Below, piece by piece: positions 32,547 through 43,257 of a stretch of DNA of 64,000 nucleotides. The notes beneath the pieces are model-generated. The model saw only the letters and a list, made by a program, of their open reading frames with translations, was not told the DNA's origin and did not search any database. The stretch lies in NCBI GenBank assembly GCA_001051155.2, contig JYIP02000005.1, positions 4,030,001 to 4,094,000 of the forward strand. The letters are read 5' to 3'. Every line of letters begins with the position of its first letter. Within the stretch, counting starts at the first letter, position 1. The translations under genes were made by a program, and so were the position numbers. This DNA is from Chrysoporthe austroafricana (taxonomy: Eukaryota > Ascomycota > Sordariomycetes > Diaporthales > Cryphonectriaceae).

Positions 32547-35171
32547 TAGGTGGCAGAGCCAGGAATCACAAAGGAAAGGGATTCATAACCCCTTCAAGTC
32601 TACTCCGAGACCGCGCGTCTGAACGTTTTACATACACCTTAATTTAATTGTCCTCTGCCTCGATCTGCGAGGTCGCACAAAGCGTTCCGGGCCAACAATC
32701 GATCATTCGTCTCACGAGCTTAATTTTATCAGGCTGCTTCGCTATAATCTAGCTTCACTGAATTGGCTATGGTTGTCGTCTCTCTTTATTCGATGTTGGA
32801 GACGTGGACTTTATCTTGTCGGCACCATTCTTATCTGAAAGCATTGTCCTACATCTCATTGAACTGGTGACATACAAGAGCATATATCTTCTAGGCTCAT
32901 CGACCTACTCAGCTTATCTTCTAATCCATTTTACGAGGCTCCTACTTGAAAGACTAGAGAATGCTTGCGGTGTATAAACGAGGGTTGATTATGATAATCA
33001 AGAAGTTGCAAGCCAAGAAAGAGAAGTTATGGGAGGAACTTACCTCGATGCAGAGGATAGCAGCCTGTTTGGGGGCCCAAACGACTGCGACGATACGCTG
33101 CAACTGACTGAAACGAAGAGAGAACACAGATCTAGTTGAAAAGACCAGACCACAAGTTGAATAAAAAAACGACAAGCACCAGGCAGCTCGACGTTTATCG
33201 CCAATATCTATCATAGATGAGTCCACAGGATAACTTCGGATCAAGCACAGCGAATGGATGCTTGTCTCATGCGCGAAAGATACTCCGGTGCACCCGGACC
33301 TAATGCTCATGAGCCCCCCTGCCATCATATTTGGTGCAAGTAGTGTCTTGCAAGAGCATTTGACTTTGCGATACACCACCGTGTTTTCGAGAGGCTCCAG
33401 TGCTATACACGAACGGAGATTCCTCTAGAGAGAAAATTGTGGAAGACGAGGAGTACTTGCACCGAGAATACGAAATTCAAATCACCCAGTCAGACTCTCC
33501 TACAGACTCTAACATTGAGAGGTCTCATAAATAGCAGTCACTACGGGGATTGATGGACTCGAACCCAGTGAAAGTGACCGAATAGTCGAAAAGGGCCGAG
33601 ACATTTCCATAAGGAATGGAGATATGGTATCCTACCATATCTTACTCGAAAAACAATAGATCTACCCAAAAACAGAGCGTATTGTTATGGCGAAAGATAC
33701 GGGCCATTTGCACCCAAATCATGGCGAACAAATACCACCGCTAGGTGCCTATACTATCGATGCAATACCTATCTGCGGTGCAGGAGGAGCACAAAGTCTC
33801 ATACCGGCGATTTAGCAAATATGCAGCGAGAAAAGGCAGGGTGCAGGTGGTCAGAGACGAAATCAAGTTCTTGTCCCTGACAACGCGAAAAGGCTGGAGC
33901 TGATGCCCTAGATGCGGCACTTCGGTTTCAAAGAGCTGAGGCGGGTGCTCGAATGCAGTTTGCCGTTGCGGTAGATTATTCCTCTATAGATAAGTAAGCA
34001 GTCAGCATAGGGACATACTTCGAGCAATTTGACCGACTTCAAGCCGAGTTTCAAGCAGAATTCCGGCCGCATCGTAGTGATTATGATCTATGATTACGTC
34101 TGTCACATTTCACTCGTTCTCTGCTTGGACCCAGAATCTAGTTCAAGTCTTCTCTTCAGTAAAATATCCATACTCCTAGGGCTACATCTGTGAGCAGCTC
34201 TATTTAAAGCGTCGCGAAAGCCAAGGCACCGATGAGCCGCACAAGCAGTGTGGCAAGCTAATTACAATATTCAGTACCATTTAGTCCTCCAAAAGTGTCT
34301 CATATGGTACGTTACATATTGTCCCAAGTCTGCCTAAGTCAAGGTGCTCGAAGCCCTGCTTCTCGGCTCATTTTGTCTTCTCTGCACTTGCATCCCATAG
34401 CGGCCTGCCTGAGGACTAATATTACCTAAGTCATCCATGTCATACTTCGTGATGAGCTTGAGGCACACTTCAGGGCCACTGTTGTCATTTCATCTTGACA
34501 TTTCAAGCTAATTACCTACTCGGGCGTCGTGTTCCGAGCCTTTGGAACCTATGATCCATATCGTGCTTGCTGCTTCCCACATTTTCTTCTGCGTTCAGCC
34601 GTATTGCGGAGACTCCGCGTAAGCTTACAGTGGATCACACCAGTGACATGACCTAAAAGGAGTCCTCAACAAGTAGGAAGCAAGTGCCATGCGCTTATCG
34701 GATACGCCAGACTTGTGCATACGTCGTACTAACATGTCTTGAATACGAGCCATGGCAGCCGTAATTAGTGTGCCAAGCTGAGTGCACCCAAGATGTGTCC
34801 GTACATTCCGATAGCCGACGAATTTAGCTGAAGTCACGCGGCACTACTTTCCAGCCCGTTACGTTAGGGCTGATAACTGGACCAAGGCTAATACTAGGCA
34901 AGTCGGGCTGGAGTGGTGGTGGTTCCCTCAGACCAAGTTGCTCGATACGATTCCCTCCTTCAGTTTGTTTGCGTCTCAGCTAAAATCACGAGGGACTACG
35001 TAGTAGTAAAATACGTTTAGTCATGTCTTGTGATGGCTACTCGATCAAACTTTCCGCCTCTCGGATCATCTATAAATTGGATGAGGCGTCCGGTCTTCGA
35101 GCATGCCTCTGGTGTAGATAGTGACACCACGACAGCAGACTTCCACTAGGATCGGAAGAACATCATTGACA
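32547..35171. other. AT-rich gene-poor region
   Basis: This stretch of 2.6 kb has no supported gene. A 141-codon minus-strand frame at 32954-33379 has no recognisable domain. I saw no terminal repeats or transposase motifs by eye, although composition is compatible with decayed repeat DNA. Confidence 0.5.
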
Positions 35172-35838
35172 ATGAAGCCTTTCCTCGGATATTCTTTGGC
35201 TGTAGCTGCCATTACTTCTGTTCGGGCATTCCCTAGCACTTTCAGCCATGTCGATGAACGCGACGCCCCCCAGTCCGTGTCATTGATTTTCCAGGGTGGC
35301 CCGGCATCATACAGCTTGAGTATCACAGCTGATGGACAGGAGTACTTCACTGGTAAGAAAAGATCCTGAAGCCTCTTATATTCATTGTATTTCCCCAATT
35401 ATGTCATAAGTATCCACAGGAGGAAGAGGTACACGGCTTGCACAACGAACATTACTGATACAGCAGCTTCACTGCAGATAACGACCTCTCTATCAGCCTC
35501 ATCATCTCTCCGGACTATGACCCTTATAAATATTGCACCTTCAAAACTGCTGGCCAAGTAGCCTTAGCACCGTCTCTAGTGCAGCGTCCAACGGACATCT
35601 TCCCTATCAACGAGATTGCGGTCGGCCCTCCAAAACCCATCATCTCTGTCACATGTAGTGGAGTATGCCTCGGGGTCTATGGTGAGTTCCCTACCTGTAT
35701 ATATCATGTATATGCGACTGACCAGTCGACGCAACTATAGGAGACTGCTACAACAACCAGGGACAATATGTTGCACCCTGTTGCAACGGCTTCTGTGCTG
35801 CTGACAAATGCCGTCCGTGGAACGAAGGACGCGATTGA
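35172..35838 (+). CDS. Small secreted cysteine-rich protein with a cystine-knot-like C-terminus
   Basis: Three exons (35172-35352, 35478-35681, 35741-35838) give 160 residues. A signal peptide is evident (MKPFLGYSLAVAAITSVRA, residues 1-19). The middle part, beginning VSLIFQGGPASYSL, looks like a beta-rich domain. The mature protein has eight cysteines at 80, 120, 124, 131, 142, 143, 147 and 152. The last six follow C-x6-C-x10-CC-x3-C-x4-C, the C-C-CC-C-C order of inhibitor cystine knots. I do not recognise a named family. It is likely exported and could be an effector, an inhibitor or a self-recognition factor; none is demonstrated. The gene sits in AT-rich DNA, convergent with a HET-domain gene. 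Intron 1 (125 bases) has more than one possible acceptor; the chosen one keeps the frame. Confidence 0.75.
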
Positions 35839-36288
35839 GCTTGATATGGAGCTCGGATAGGAACTAATGGGAATGTTCAGCTAATGGAAATGCAAAGATT
35901 TGATAATGCTGAAAAGACAATACAAGTTTATTTTTTTATTAATTTTTTGGGGACTAAAAAAAAAAAAAAAAAAGGAGGCGATACTTACAATTTAGCTAAG
36001 TAGCCTGTAGCTTAGCAATTGCTTTTATCCTAACTTTTGCCCTCAGTGCTAGTCTACTAGTATTAAGGTGCTGAGATACGACTAGCATAAGACCTTGACT
36101 CATCCAATTAATACTGCTTTTCTAATTACCTAGGTAGTTTTGAGAATATCAATACTCTTAAAAAGAAGAAGAAAGGCTCTTGTTGTGTCATGATAATAAG
36201 AGTTGGCCTATGAGGTCGCAGTCAGGAACGAAGAATGTGAAAAACGTGTCAAATAGAGACAGTACGTAGAAACTTTCTCAATCTTGGA
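35839..36288. other. Convergent 3' flanks of the secreted protein and HET genes
   Basis: AT-rich sequence with a T-rich stretch followed by an A run near 35930-35975. No gene is seen. Confidence 0.6.
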
Positions 36289-38518
36289 TCATACTAGCAG
36301 GATGGATCTTTCCTCAGCTTCGGAAAATAGGAATATACCACCTCCATCTCTTGACAGAGAGAAGAAGATTCCGACTCGAAAGAAAGTATCACTTGTTCGA
36401 GGAACAGGATACACAACCAGCCCGTACGCCACTCTGCTGTTTCCCGCCCATTCGTCGCGGCCCCGAGCGCTACCTAGCAGAAGTAACGATGTGTCTTTCC
36501 ACATCTCGGATGAATCGGAGCCTCCGAGCCAGTCCACAGCACAATTCAGTAGCGGATTTTCCTTTTCCCCAACCCAGGTATCAAAATCATGGCAGAGTGG
36601 GCCAGGCAGCGGACACATCCTCGTCGTGACTGTCAGGATCCCACCATCAACCTCACCACTGAGGTAGCGCTCTGGTCCATCGCCCACAGCTTTGCCATCA
36701 ATTTTCTTGCACTCAGGAAGATAATCGTCAATATACCTAGCACTCCCATACGGGAAACAACCGTGATCATATGCGGCCTCACCAAAACTAGCGATCCGAT
36801 CCCGACTGGCCCAGCTCCAAGAAGGCGCACTATATGCGTTTGGTCCGATGAGTTGTTTTAGCAGTGCAGACCAGCTAGGCGCAACGTTCACCCCGACACC
36901 CCAGTACAAGCCTCGCCACAGGTCCTTCTTCCATAGGCCTGCGAGGTATTCGTCACCAAGAAGTTCGCCGAAATATCCGGCGAGACCGGAGATTGCTGCG
37001 AATCGGTCTCCCTTATAAGTGAGGAGTCTGCGAGAGAAATCCGCCGCCACATTGCACCACTCGTTGTAGGCCATATCGGGTGTCAATTCGATGTCCAAGT
37101 GGTTCACCTGGAAAAAGTCGACACCGTCTTCTTCTCCATCGCTTGAGTGCCCCAAGGTTTCGGATCCACTCGGGCATATGAAGTGGACAGCGTTGCTGCT
37201 GAAAACAACTATTCGCTTGGACAGCGCGTACTCCTGATAAGTCCAACCACGTCGAGCCCAGTTGCTGGCTGTAAAGTCTTCGTACATTGAACTGTACCTG
37301 ATGCACTCTAGTGACCTGGTATCACCGGTGATAACGCCCCTGAAACGAAGGCTATACGTTCCATTTACACTCGGATCCAGCTTCGACTGGAATGGAATGC
37401 TCAATTGCACGGGTTGTACCTGCAAGAATCCCTCGAGACAGGATTTGGACGATAACACGCATAGAGTGCAATACGCCTCGCTGTATATCTTGCCCATCAT
37501 TTTGGACTCCCTTTGCCAATCTTCTGAGTCGCCTTGGATGATGCAGAGTGCATCTATCCATAGATAGGCGATTTCAAGTGCTCGCGTCGCTCTGATGGCT
37601 TCCTTGAGGACCCGAGTCATTTTCGACTCTGCAATGCCTTCCATCATAGTGGATATGGTCGACTGTTCTGTCTTCAACTGGAACCTGGCTTCTTCTGGCT
37701 TCCCCCAGCAGTAGCTGAGTGCGGCATACCTGACGGACTGCGCTGAGAAATTGGTGTCCCGAGTATTGACAAGTCGAGGTGGATTACAGTCGACACGAAC
37801 TAAGCGAGACGGTACGAAATGTGTCTCCGACATTTTGTGACAGACCTTCGAGCATGATTCTAGCTTCTCTGTGATCCACGCCGTAGACTTAGGGTCTAGC
37901 GAGTTAGCTGGTGCCGCTTCGAAGTCATCAATGCGGAGCCAGCTTTGACACGGGTCTATATAGCTGTCAATACTTTGAAGGGCTCATCATCGATTTGAGA
38001 CGAGGGCTATTACCTGAGGAAGCACATACTTTCTGGAGTTGATTCAACTGTAAACCTCAGCCAATGCTTTGCGTTGGTGGCTACGAAGAATCAGGGTCAG
38101 AACTTGGGGATCAATGCCTTCACTCGATATCTGAGGTACCATTGTCTCGCCTTAAGCTTAAGTTCACGATCAACATGGAAAGGCCGAATGAGCAGACCTC
38201 CGCTCTCCAAACATACTGCATGGTCAGAGTGAGCTCGGTCTCGCTGCCGCGGTCGAAGCCACCCTGCCTCAGAGCTCGTTCAACATCTCCAGACCGGATC
38301 GTGTCCCTCAATAATTGGCAGAGTTCGCACCCACTGGCACTGGACAGGGCGAGTCGAGGTAAGCCTGGGTAGGTGTCGTGGACGAGGTAGTCGATTGGTA
38401 GTCTCCTAGGCCTGTCATCCTCGTCCAGCATGAGAAACGGCTTAGAGTCCTCGTCAACTACGAAACCACCGGTTCCGAAGTCGTCAAAGACCACGGCACT
38501 GCAGTCGTCGCAGAACAT
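36289..38518 (-). CDS. HET-domain protein (heterokaryon incompatibility)
   Basis: Three exons (38518-38140, 38080-38014, 37963-36289) give 706 residues. The N-terminus starts MFCDDCSAVVFDDF with a later CELCQLLRD, a common leader of fungal HET proteins. Exon 2 and the start of exon 3 restore the LRFTVEST..PCQSWLR segment. The HET domain follows, with YAALSYCWG at 228-236, YLWIDALCIIQ, and RRGWTYQEYALSKRI. The C-terminal part (APSWSWASRDR) is also typical. HET-domain proteins trigger vegetative incompatibility and programmed cell death on recognition of non-self partners (family knowledge). No NACHT, NLR or other sensor domain is visible, so the trigger is unknown. The neighbouring convergent gene encodes a secreted cysteine-rich protein. 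Confidence 0.93.
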
Positions 38519-39530
38519 ACCTCCACGATAGTCACGGGACGTTTTATTTAGGAATTAGCCTGGCCTGCGCTGTCGCTGTCGCAATGTTTGTTGTCGGCAT
38601 ATGATGGCCAGAAGGGGGCTAGTGCTGACATTATGAGCAGAGCCTCCAACCCTGCAAAATCACTACTCGTATGTTGGTCAGAGATGATGTCTGCGAAGTG
38701 GCCCTGCCGTTGCCTGGATGGTGGAGGGGGGTGTTCAACTACCTGTAGGCATCGGCTGTTATCCAAGGGTTGTGTTGTCGTTCTTCCAGCTATATATATG
38801 CCTTACATCCAGTGTGGTCCGGTGGAAAACGGTGGGATGTACGGAGTATTGCGGGTCAAAATCTACATACATGCAGGGCAAATGATGCATGTGACCAAAA
38901 GTCAGGCATCATCGCATCAAGTCTGATGACTATCATCCATTGCTAATCCTATATGGCACTACCATATTCCTCTTATCCCCTTCACAAGCGCCTCTCTCCT
39001 CCTTTTCTTTCCCCCCTCTTTTATTGGGAGGGGTAGCAGGCGAGTAGGGTTAGGGTCTGAGGTGGGGCTGCTCGTACCGAAGCCCACGAGCTTATTCCAA
39101 CGTCAAGGCAGGGGTTTTCAGCAATGTAGTGCAGGGAAGCGGCGGAGGCTTGTTTACCGCAAACGCAGTTGTGAAAAGGTTTCTTCGCACTGTGATTCTC
39201 CAGGGAGGTCGTTTCCATCAAGTTCTCACAGTCATGTCCGTTAGAACCTAATCAGATTCACTTGTTACGCCTCACTCTGTCCTTTCAAGTTCCACTTGCG
39301 TGGACATTGGCGTCCATGGCTGCGTCGGCGCTGCACCACCGGGTGCTTGGAAGATCGAGGCACGCTTCTCGCATGGCGGTTGGAAGGCTCGCCTTCAGGG
39401 CATCACCAGTCTACACACCTGCCACGCCGCTACACTCTGCCATCAACCCGCCCGCGGCCTCAAAGGACACTTGTCGCCGTGAGTCAATCACCTATGAGTA
39501 CAGCCGTGGCTGAGCAATCCAGCTGACTAG
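38519..39530. other. Upstream of the HET gene; possible 5' exon of the next gene
   Basis: The first half is the HET promoter region. In 39300-39478 all three plus-strand frames are open and end at a good donor (GTGAGT at 39479), with an acceptor CTGACTAG ending at 39530. An exon of the following gene probably lies here, but I cannot fix its frame. Confidence 0.5.
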
Positions 39531-40334
39531 ATCCCTCGAGGCCTCTTCCACGACACGGCTGCACGCCGGTTTTTCGAGGCACCAGAGCAAGCTCTTGCAG
39601 TGGGTATAGGCATTGTATCAGGCTGGGTTATCATGGGATTCCTTCGCAGGGTACTATCATCGAGGCGGCAGGCAGAAGACATGCTTGGTTCCCTTCCTCC
39701 AGCCTCATGGATCCTTGCCGCTGGTCCGGAAACGAAGTCAGAAGTCGCAGTTGCCATTGAGGCAGGCTTCAACATGGCTCGGTCTCAGCCCCAAGATCGT
39801 CAGCATGAGGCTTTCCGGGAGGCTACCTTCTCTGTTCCTTATGAGGTGGCCCGGCTCAACAAGGACGCCCCGGATTTCAAGCTCGAAGACATGGGTCCTG
39901 TGCCACCCATCCCGGAAGCATGGCAGAAATTTGCTGACGGTCTTTCCGAGTCGGACCCTGCCTTCGATCCGCAGAACGATGCGCGTGTCTTCCTGTATTA
40001 TCCAGAAGGGGCTACTAGGGCAACTACTGCTTTTGTAGCTATTAACGCCAAGTTCGAGATCACCAAGGACGATCAGGTCAATGGGGTGACATCCACTGAC
40101 CATTTGAGATTGATCAAGCAGGCCCTGAACTCATGGACCGCTTGGTATCTGATCACCGAAATGGAGAAGCCGGACGTTCTGGAGCGAATCGAACCTGGAA
40201 AGCTCCCGGTCATCTTCTTGTTCAGGGAGAAAGCCAGTGCATGTCGTTTCGACCCTGAAACGAAAGTTTTCCACAATCCGGCCTCTATGGGCGCGATACT
40301 TGGATTTGTTGAACCGCCTGCCAACCACAGATGA
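39531..40334 (+). CDS. Unrecognised protein, probable membrane segment near the N-terminus (5' end unresolved)
   Basis: An open frame of 267 codons follows a likely acceptor at 39530 and ends at 40334. It begins RGLFHDTAARRFFEAP, resembling the end of a mitochondrial presequence, followed by a hydrophobic segment ALAVGIGIVSGWVIMGFL. The rest is soluble and shows no motif I can name; the part from SDPAFDPQNDARVFLYYPEG to the end (ASMGAILGFVEPP) looks well folded. The upstream exon is probably within 39300-39478 (donor at 39479), but frames do not join unambiguously: the best in-phase join lacks an ATG, and the frame with MAASALHHR (39316) ends in another phase. Mitochondrial location is inference only. 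Confidence 0.55.
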   Translation: MPRGLFHDTAARRFFEAPEQALAVGIGIVSGWVIMGFLRRVLSSRRQAEDMLGSLPPASWILAAGPETKSEVAVAIEAGFNMARSQPQDRQHEAFREATFSVPYEVARLNKDAPDFKLEDMGPVPPIPEAWQKFADGLSESDPAFDPQNDARVFLYYPEGATRATTAFVAINAKFEITKDDQVNGVTSTDHLRLIKQALNSWTAWYLITEMEKPDVLERIEPGKLPVIFLFREKASACRFDPETKVFHNPASMGAILGFVEPPANHR

Positions 40335-41484
40335 TAGCACGCACATCGATATTTGGACAACTTCAGGAGTGCACTCGAGAATCATCACACAAAATTCGTC
40401 AGCCGAATCACGTTCCACGTGAAAGGCAAACACATGAAAAGTCCATTGGTATGGACGAGTGTGTCTCATATAGCTCATTGCACAAATCATTCAGCATGCA
40501 TTCGGCGTAATGAGAATAATCAGGAGACTATCATCAGATCAAAAGGGAGGGCTTTTCGAGTTGGAGTGCTGATGACTGTGGTATGCGATGTGAGCCGCTG
40601 CCTTGCTGCTGCTGAAACCTGAGCGGTACAAAGTGATGGCTCCATCACGGTCCTAGACATATATTATCTAGGTATGAATCCAGGTCCTCTTCCTCACTGG
40701 CGATCTGTTTCCAGCACACACGTAATCTATCAGACGATACAACTTTGTCTCGTGCATTGATTCGCGGCTGCAGTACATAAGGACCTCACTTACAATTCTC
40801 AGACCGGCTTGCAATGACGTGGAGCATGGAACCCACGCATTACGAAATCCTTCACGAATTCTCTGCCTGAAAAGATGTCTCTGTGCGTAAATAGTGTATG
40901 GAGGGGGAAGTCTGAGTTAGGCAGCCTCGACCAGCTCTAAACTATCCGTGCAGCCCATCTACTACCGAGCTCCTACCTGCGCTATGATCCTGAACGTCAC
41001 TGCTCGTATATCGCATAGGTACATCGCATAGACCCACATGCATCTAAATTGCAGCTTAATGATCCCTAGAGTCTTTGGGATCAGACCAGTCTATTCACTG
41101 GCCTTCGGTTTCGTCTCGGGCCCAGGCCACTGGTGCAGCAACGGCGCGGCCCGCTGCAGTAGCGCAAGCAGACCGCCTCTGTAAACACTAGGTGGCAACC
41201 ATTGCGACAGCAGACGACTATGAGGCCATAGACTCGTCATGACATGAACGTGTACCGCTTTTTTACGCAATTTGGCATGGTGGAAACTCGGACACTTAGC
41301 AAGAGACACGGTGATCCTGTTAACTAAGTTCTCTATAATGCGCTGCTTCGCTCCTCTCTGTTTATTTACTCGTTTTCCTTCCCTTCCTTCTCTCCTCAGA
41401 GACACTCTCTCAAGTGATTCACGCCACAGACTCACAGCTACCAACACCTCATCTCACGCACATTCCCACACAACCCTTGACTCA
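40335..41484. other. Intergenic region
   Basis: No supported gene. The last 120 bases upstream of 41485 are pyrimidine-rich (CTCTCTG, CCTTCCCTTCCTTCTCTCC), typical of a fungal core promoter and transcription start region. Confidence 0.55.
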
Positions 41485-43257
41485 ATGCCTCGATCACACA
41501 CTTCTCACTGTGTCGGCCTTTTACGGTCTGCGGGTCCAGTCCCCAACTCTCATACCCCCATATCTGTTAGAAAAAGTCCTACGAGGCACCAAAAAAAGAT
41601 TATCAGATTCATCTCGCCATCTAGCAGCCCTCCAGTGGCCTTTCAACATACAGACAGCAAATTGCACGACAATGACCATGCTCACATCCACTATCCCGGC
41701 GTCAGCTCTCCCACCAAGCCAACCACTCGCTTGTACCCATCAACTCCACCTGCTCCTCGGTCCGTGGATCTTTCCCAGCTCTCGCCCGCCCGGCTCGCTT
41801 CTTTCAAAAGCGCTATGTCCAACTTCCAGTCACTCCTTGCCGTCGCCATGTCTTCGCCTTCGAAGCCGCCTGCTCCTCCGCTAGTCACTCCTTCCTCGCT
41901 CACCCGCTCACCTCAGGCAGCTCTATACACTCGGCCAGTCTCACCCATCGCCATTTATTCACCGCCTGGCAAGCCCCTACCTGCCACTCCGCTCACTTTA
42001 GGCCTCCCTCCTACCCGGGATGGCGCTGACCCATCACACCATGAGCTACGGGACCTTCGCCGGATTTCCAGACGGACAACAACTTGGTGGATCGAGCACT
42101 CTTACAGTCCCGATCTCAGCCTACCGCTCACTTCGACGCCAGCTTGGTCCTACTGTTCACAATCTACAACGAGTTCTGGGCGCACCACTCTTTGCAGCCC
42201 AGGCTCCAACTCTGCTGTTGACTCCCAATCCTCCTCTCCCTACCGCCTTCCGCTCACTTCGACCCCTACCCTTCCGGGTATGATTGCAGGCCTTCGTTTT
42301 TGGAGATTGCCTACAGGCAACACTCGTTCTTTCACAAACACTCTCATTCAGTCCTGTCCCTCCTTCCTATCGCCTACTCCAAAGGCTCGACATACCTCTA
42401 TAGACGGTTGGCTCGGCAATCTACCTGAAGCTTCTCCTTTGCGTCAGAACTCACCCTCTTTCAGAGCTCGTCTATCGCCAGTACCTACTTCACTCTTTTC
42501 ATCCAAACGTGGATCCTCCAGAGGCTCCTCGCGGGCTCGTGGCCTCCCTGCCATGTCACCACTCGCTTCTTCCTGCTCTTCGGCCTCTTTGTCACCACGG
42601 TGCACTGTGCATGTTGACAATTGGCTCGACGATCAGTACGGTTCGAGCGCACCACCAGCCGTTTCCACTCCTTTGAATCGGCAATCACATTCGCGCTTGT
42701 ACGATCTCTCACCGGTGCCATCCTCACTCTTTTCGTCGTCACTCGGATCCCCCAAGGATCCTCAACGAGATTGTGGCCTCCCTGTCGGTTCACCTGTCGC
42801 TCCTTCGGAAGCCTCGCCCGCGTGTCTTGCTTCCTCTAACCAATGCTCGCCATTCTCTCTTTCACCGACTAAAGTTTCACCAGTGCTTCTCGCTCCTCCC
42901 CTCTCTCCATTCACTCGCTCACCTTCGCAACCCGTTGGTCCTCCTCCGGCAGTCACTCGCTTCACTTGGTTGCCGAGTCTGGACTTTAGTCCCCCGGCTG
43001 ATTCCAAGCTGCATCCTCCTCGGCCGACGGCGCCGAAGACCATCATTCGTTCTGTGCCGCCTCCTCCTGTAACACCGTCACCTCCTCCACGACCACGCAA
43101 ACCTACACTCGTTCGGCCTTTCAAACCCCCCCCTCATGTCGCTCTTTCTTCTTTGATAGCAGTCTTCCCATCTCTCACGGTCCCGTGGAAGATCGCCGCC
43201 GGCGTCGCCGCCGGCGCGTTTGCTCTCGGGTGCATTGCTGCTCGCTATCTCTTCTAG
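41485..43257 (+). CDS. Ser/Pro-rich protein with a C-terminal membrane anchor
   Basis: This is an uninterrupted frame; the ATG at 41485 gives 590 residues. An in-frame ATG at 41338 exists, but the region before 41485 looks like an untranslated leader. The body is highly Ser/Pro-rich and probably disordered, with many SP and TP sites for proline-directed kinases. An imperfect internal duplication repeats a W-L..-plus-LSPVPxSLFSS module (DNA about 42400-42600 and 42610-42805). The C-terminus is a single hydrophobic helix, WKIAAGVAAGAFALGCIAARYLF, ending four residues from the stop region, so the protein is probably tail-anchored in the ER, mitochondrial outer or another membrane. I recognise no family. 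The length of the open frame and lack of a comparable antisense frame support it being real. Confidence 0.7.
   Translation: MPRSHTSHCVGLLRSAGPVPNSHTPISVRKSPTRHQKKIIRFISPSSSPPVAFQHTDSKLHDNDHAHIHYPGVSSPTKPTTRLYPSTPPAPRSVDLSQLSPARLASFKSAMSNFQSLLAVAMSSPSKPPAPPLVTPSSLTRSPQAALYTRPVSPIAIYSPPGKPLPATPLTLGLPPTRDGADPSHHELRDLRRISRRTTTWWIEHSYSPDLSLPLTSTPAWSYCSQSTTSSGRTTLCSPGSNSAVDSQSSSPYRLPLTSTPTLPGMIAGLRFWRLPTGNTRSFTNTLIQSCPSFLSPTPKARHTSIDGWLGNLPEASPLRQNSPSFRARLSPVPTSLFSSKRGSSRGSSRARGLPAMSPLASSCSSASLSPRCTVHVDNWLDDQYGSSAPPAVSTPLNRQSHSRLYDLSPVPSSLFSSSLGSPKDPQRDCGLPVGSPVAPSEASPACLASSNQCSPFSLSPTKVSPVLLAPPLSPFTRSPSQPVGPPPAVTRFTWLPSLDFSPPADSKLHPPRPTAPKTIIRSVPPPPVTPSPPPRPRKPTLVRPFKPPPHVALSSLIAVFPSLTVPWKIAAGVAAGAFALGCIAARYLF
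42400..42805 (+). repeat. Imperfect internal duplication in the Ser/Pro-rich gene
   Basis: Two segments about 210-235 bases apart share an aspartate-x-W-L-x-D/N motif followed by LSPVP(T/S)SLFSS and a glycine-rich GLP segment. They are diverged but aligned in order, indicating an old tandem duplication inside the coding region. Confidence 0.65.

Noticed and set aside
33540..33640. tRNA-like B-box (GGTTCGAGTCC on the minus strand)
   Set aside because: The T stem pairs poorly, no A-box lies at the right distance, and no matching acceptor stem was found upstream.
36289..37833. HET gene as a single 514-codon exon starting at 37833
   Set aside because: In-frame coding continues upstream, and two short introns connect it to the characteristic CELCQLL leader at 38518, giving a complete 706-residue protein.
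39040..39060. TTAGGG telomere-like motif
   Set aside because: Only one copy; no tandem array, so not a telomere or interstitial telomeric repeat.
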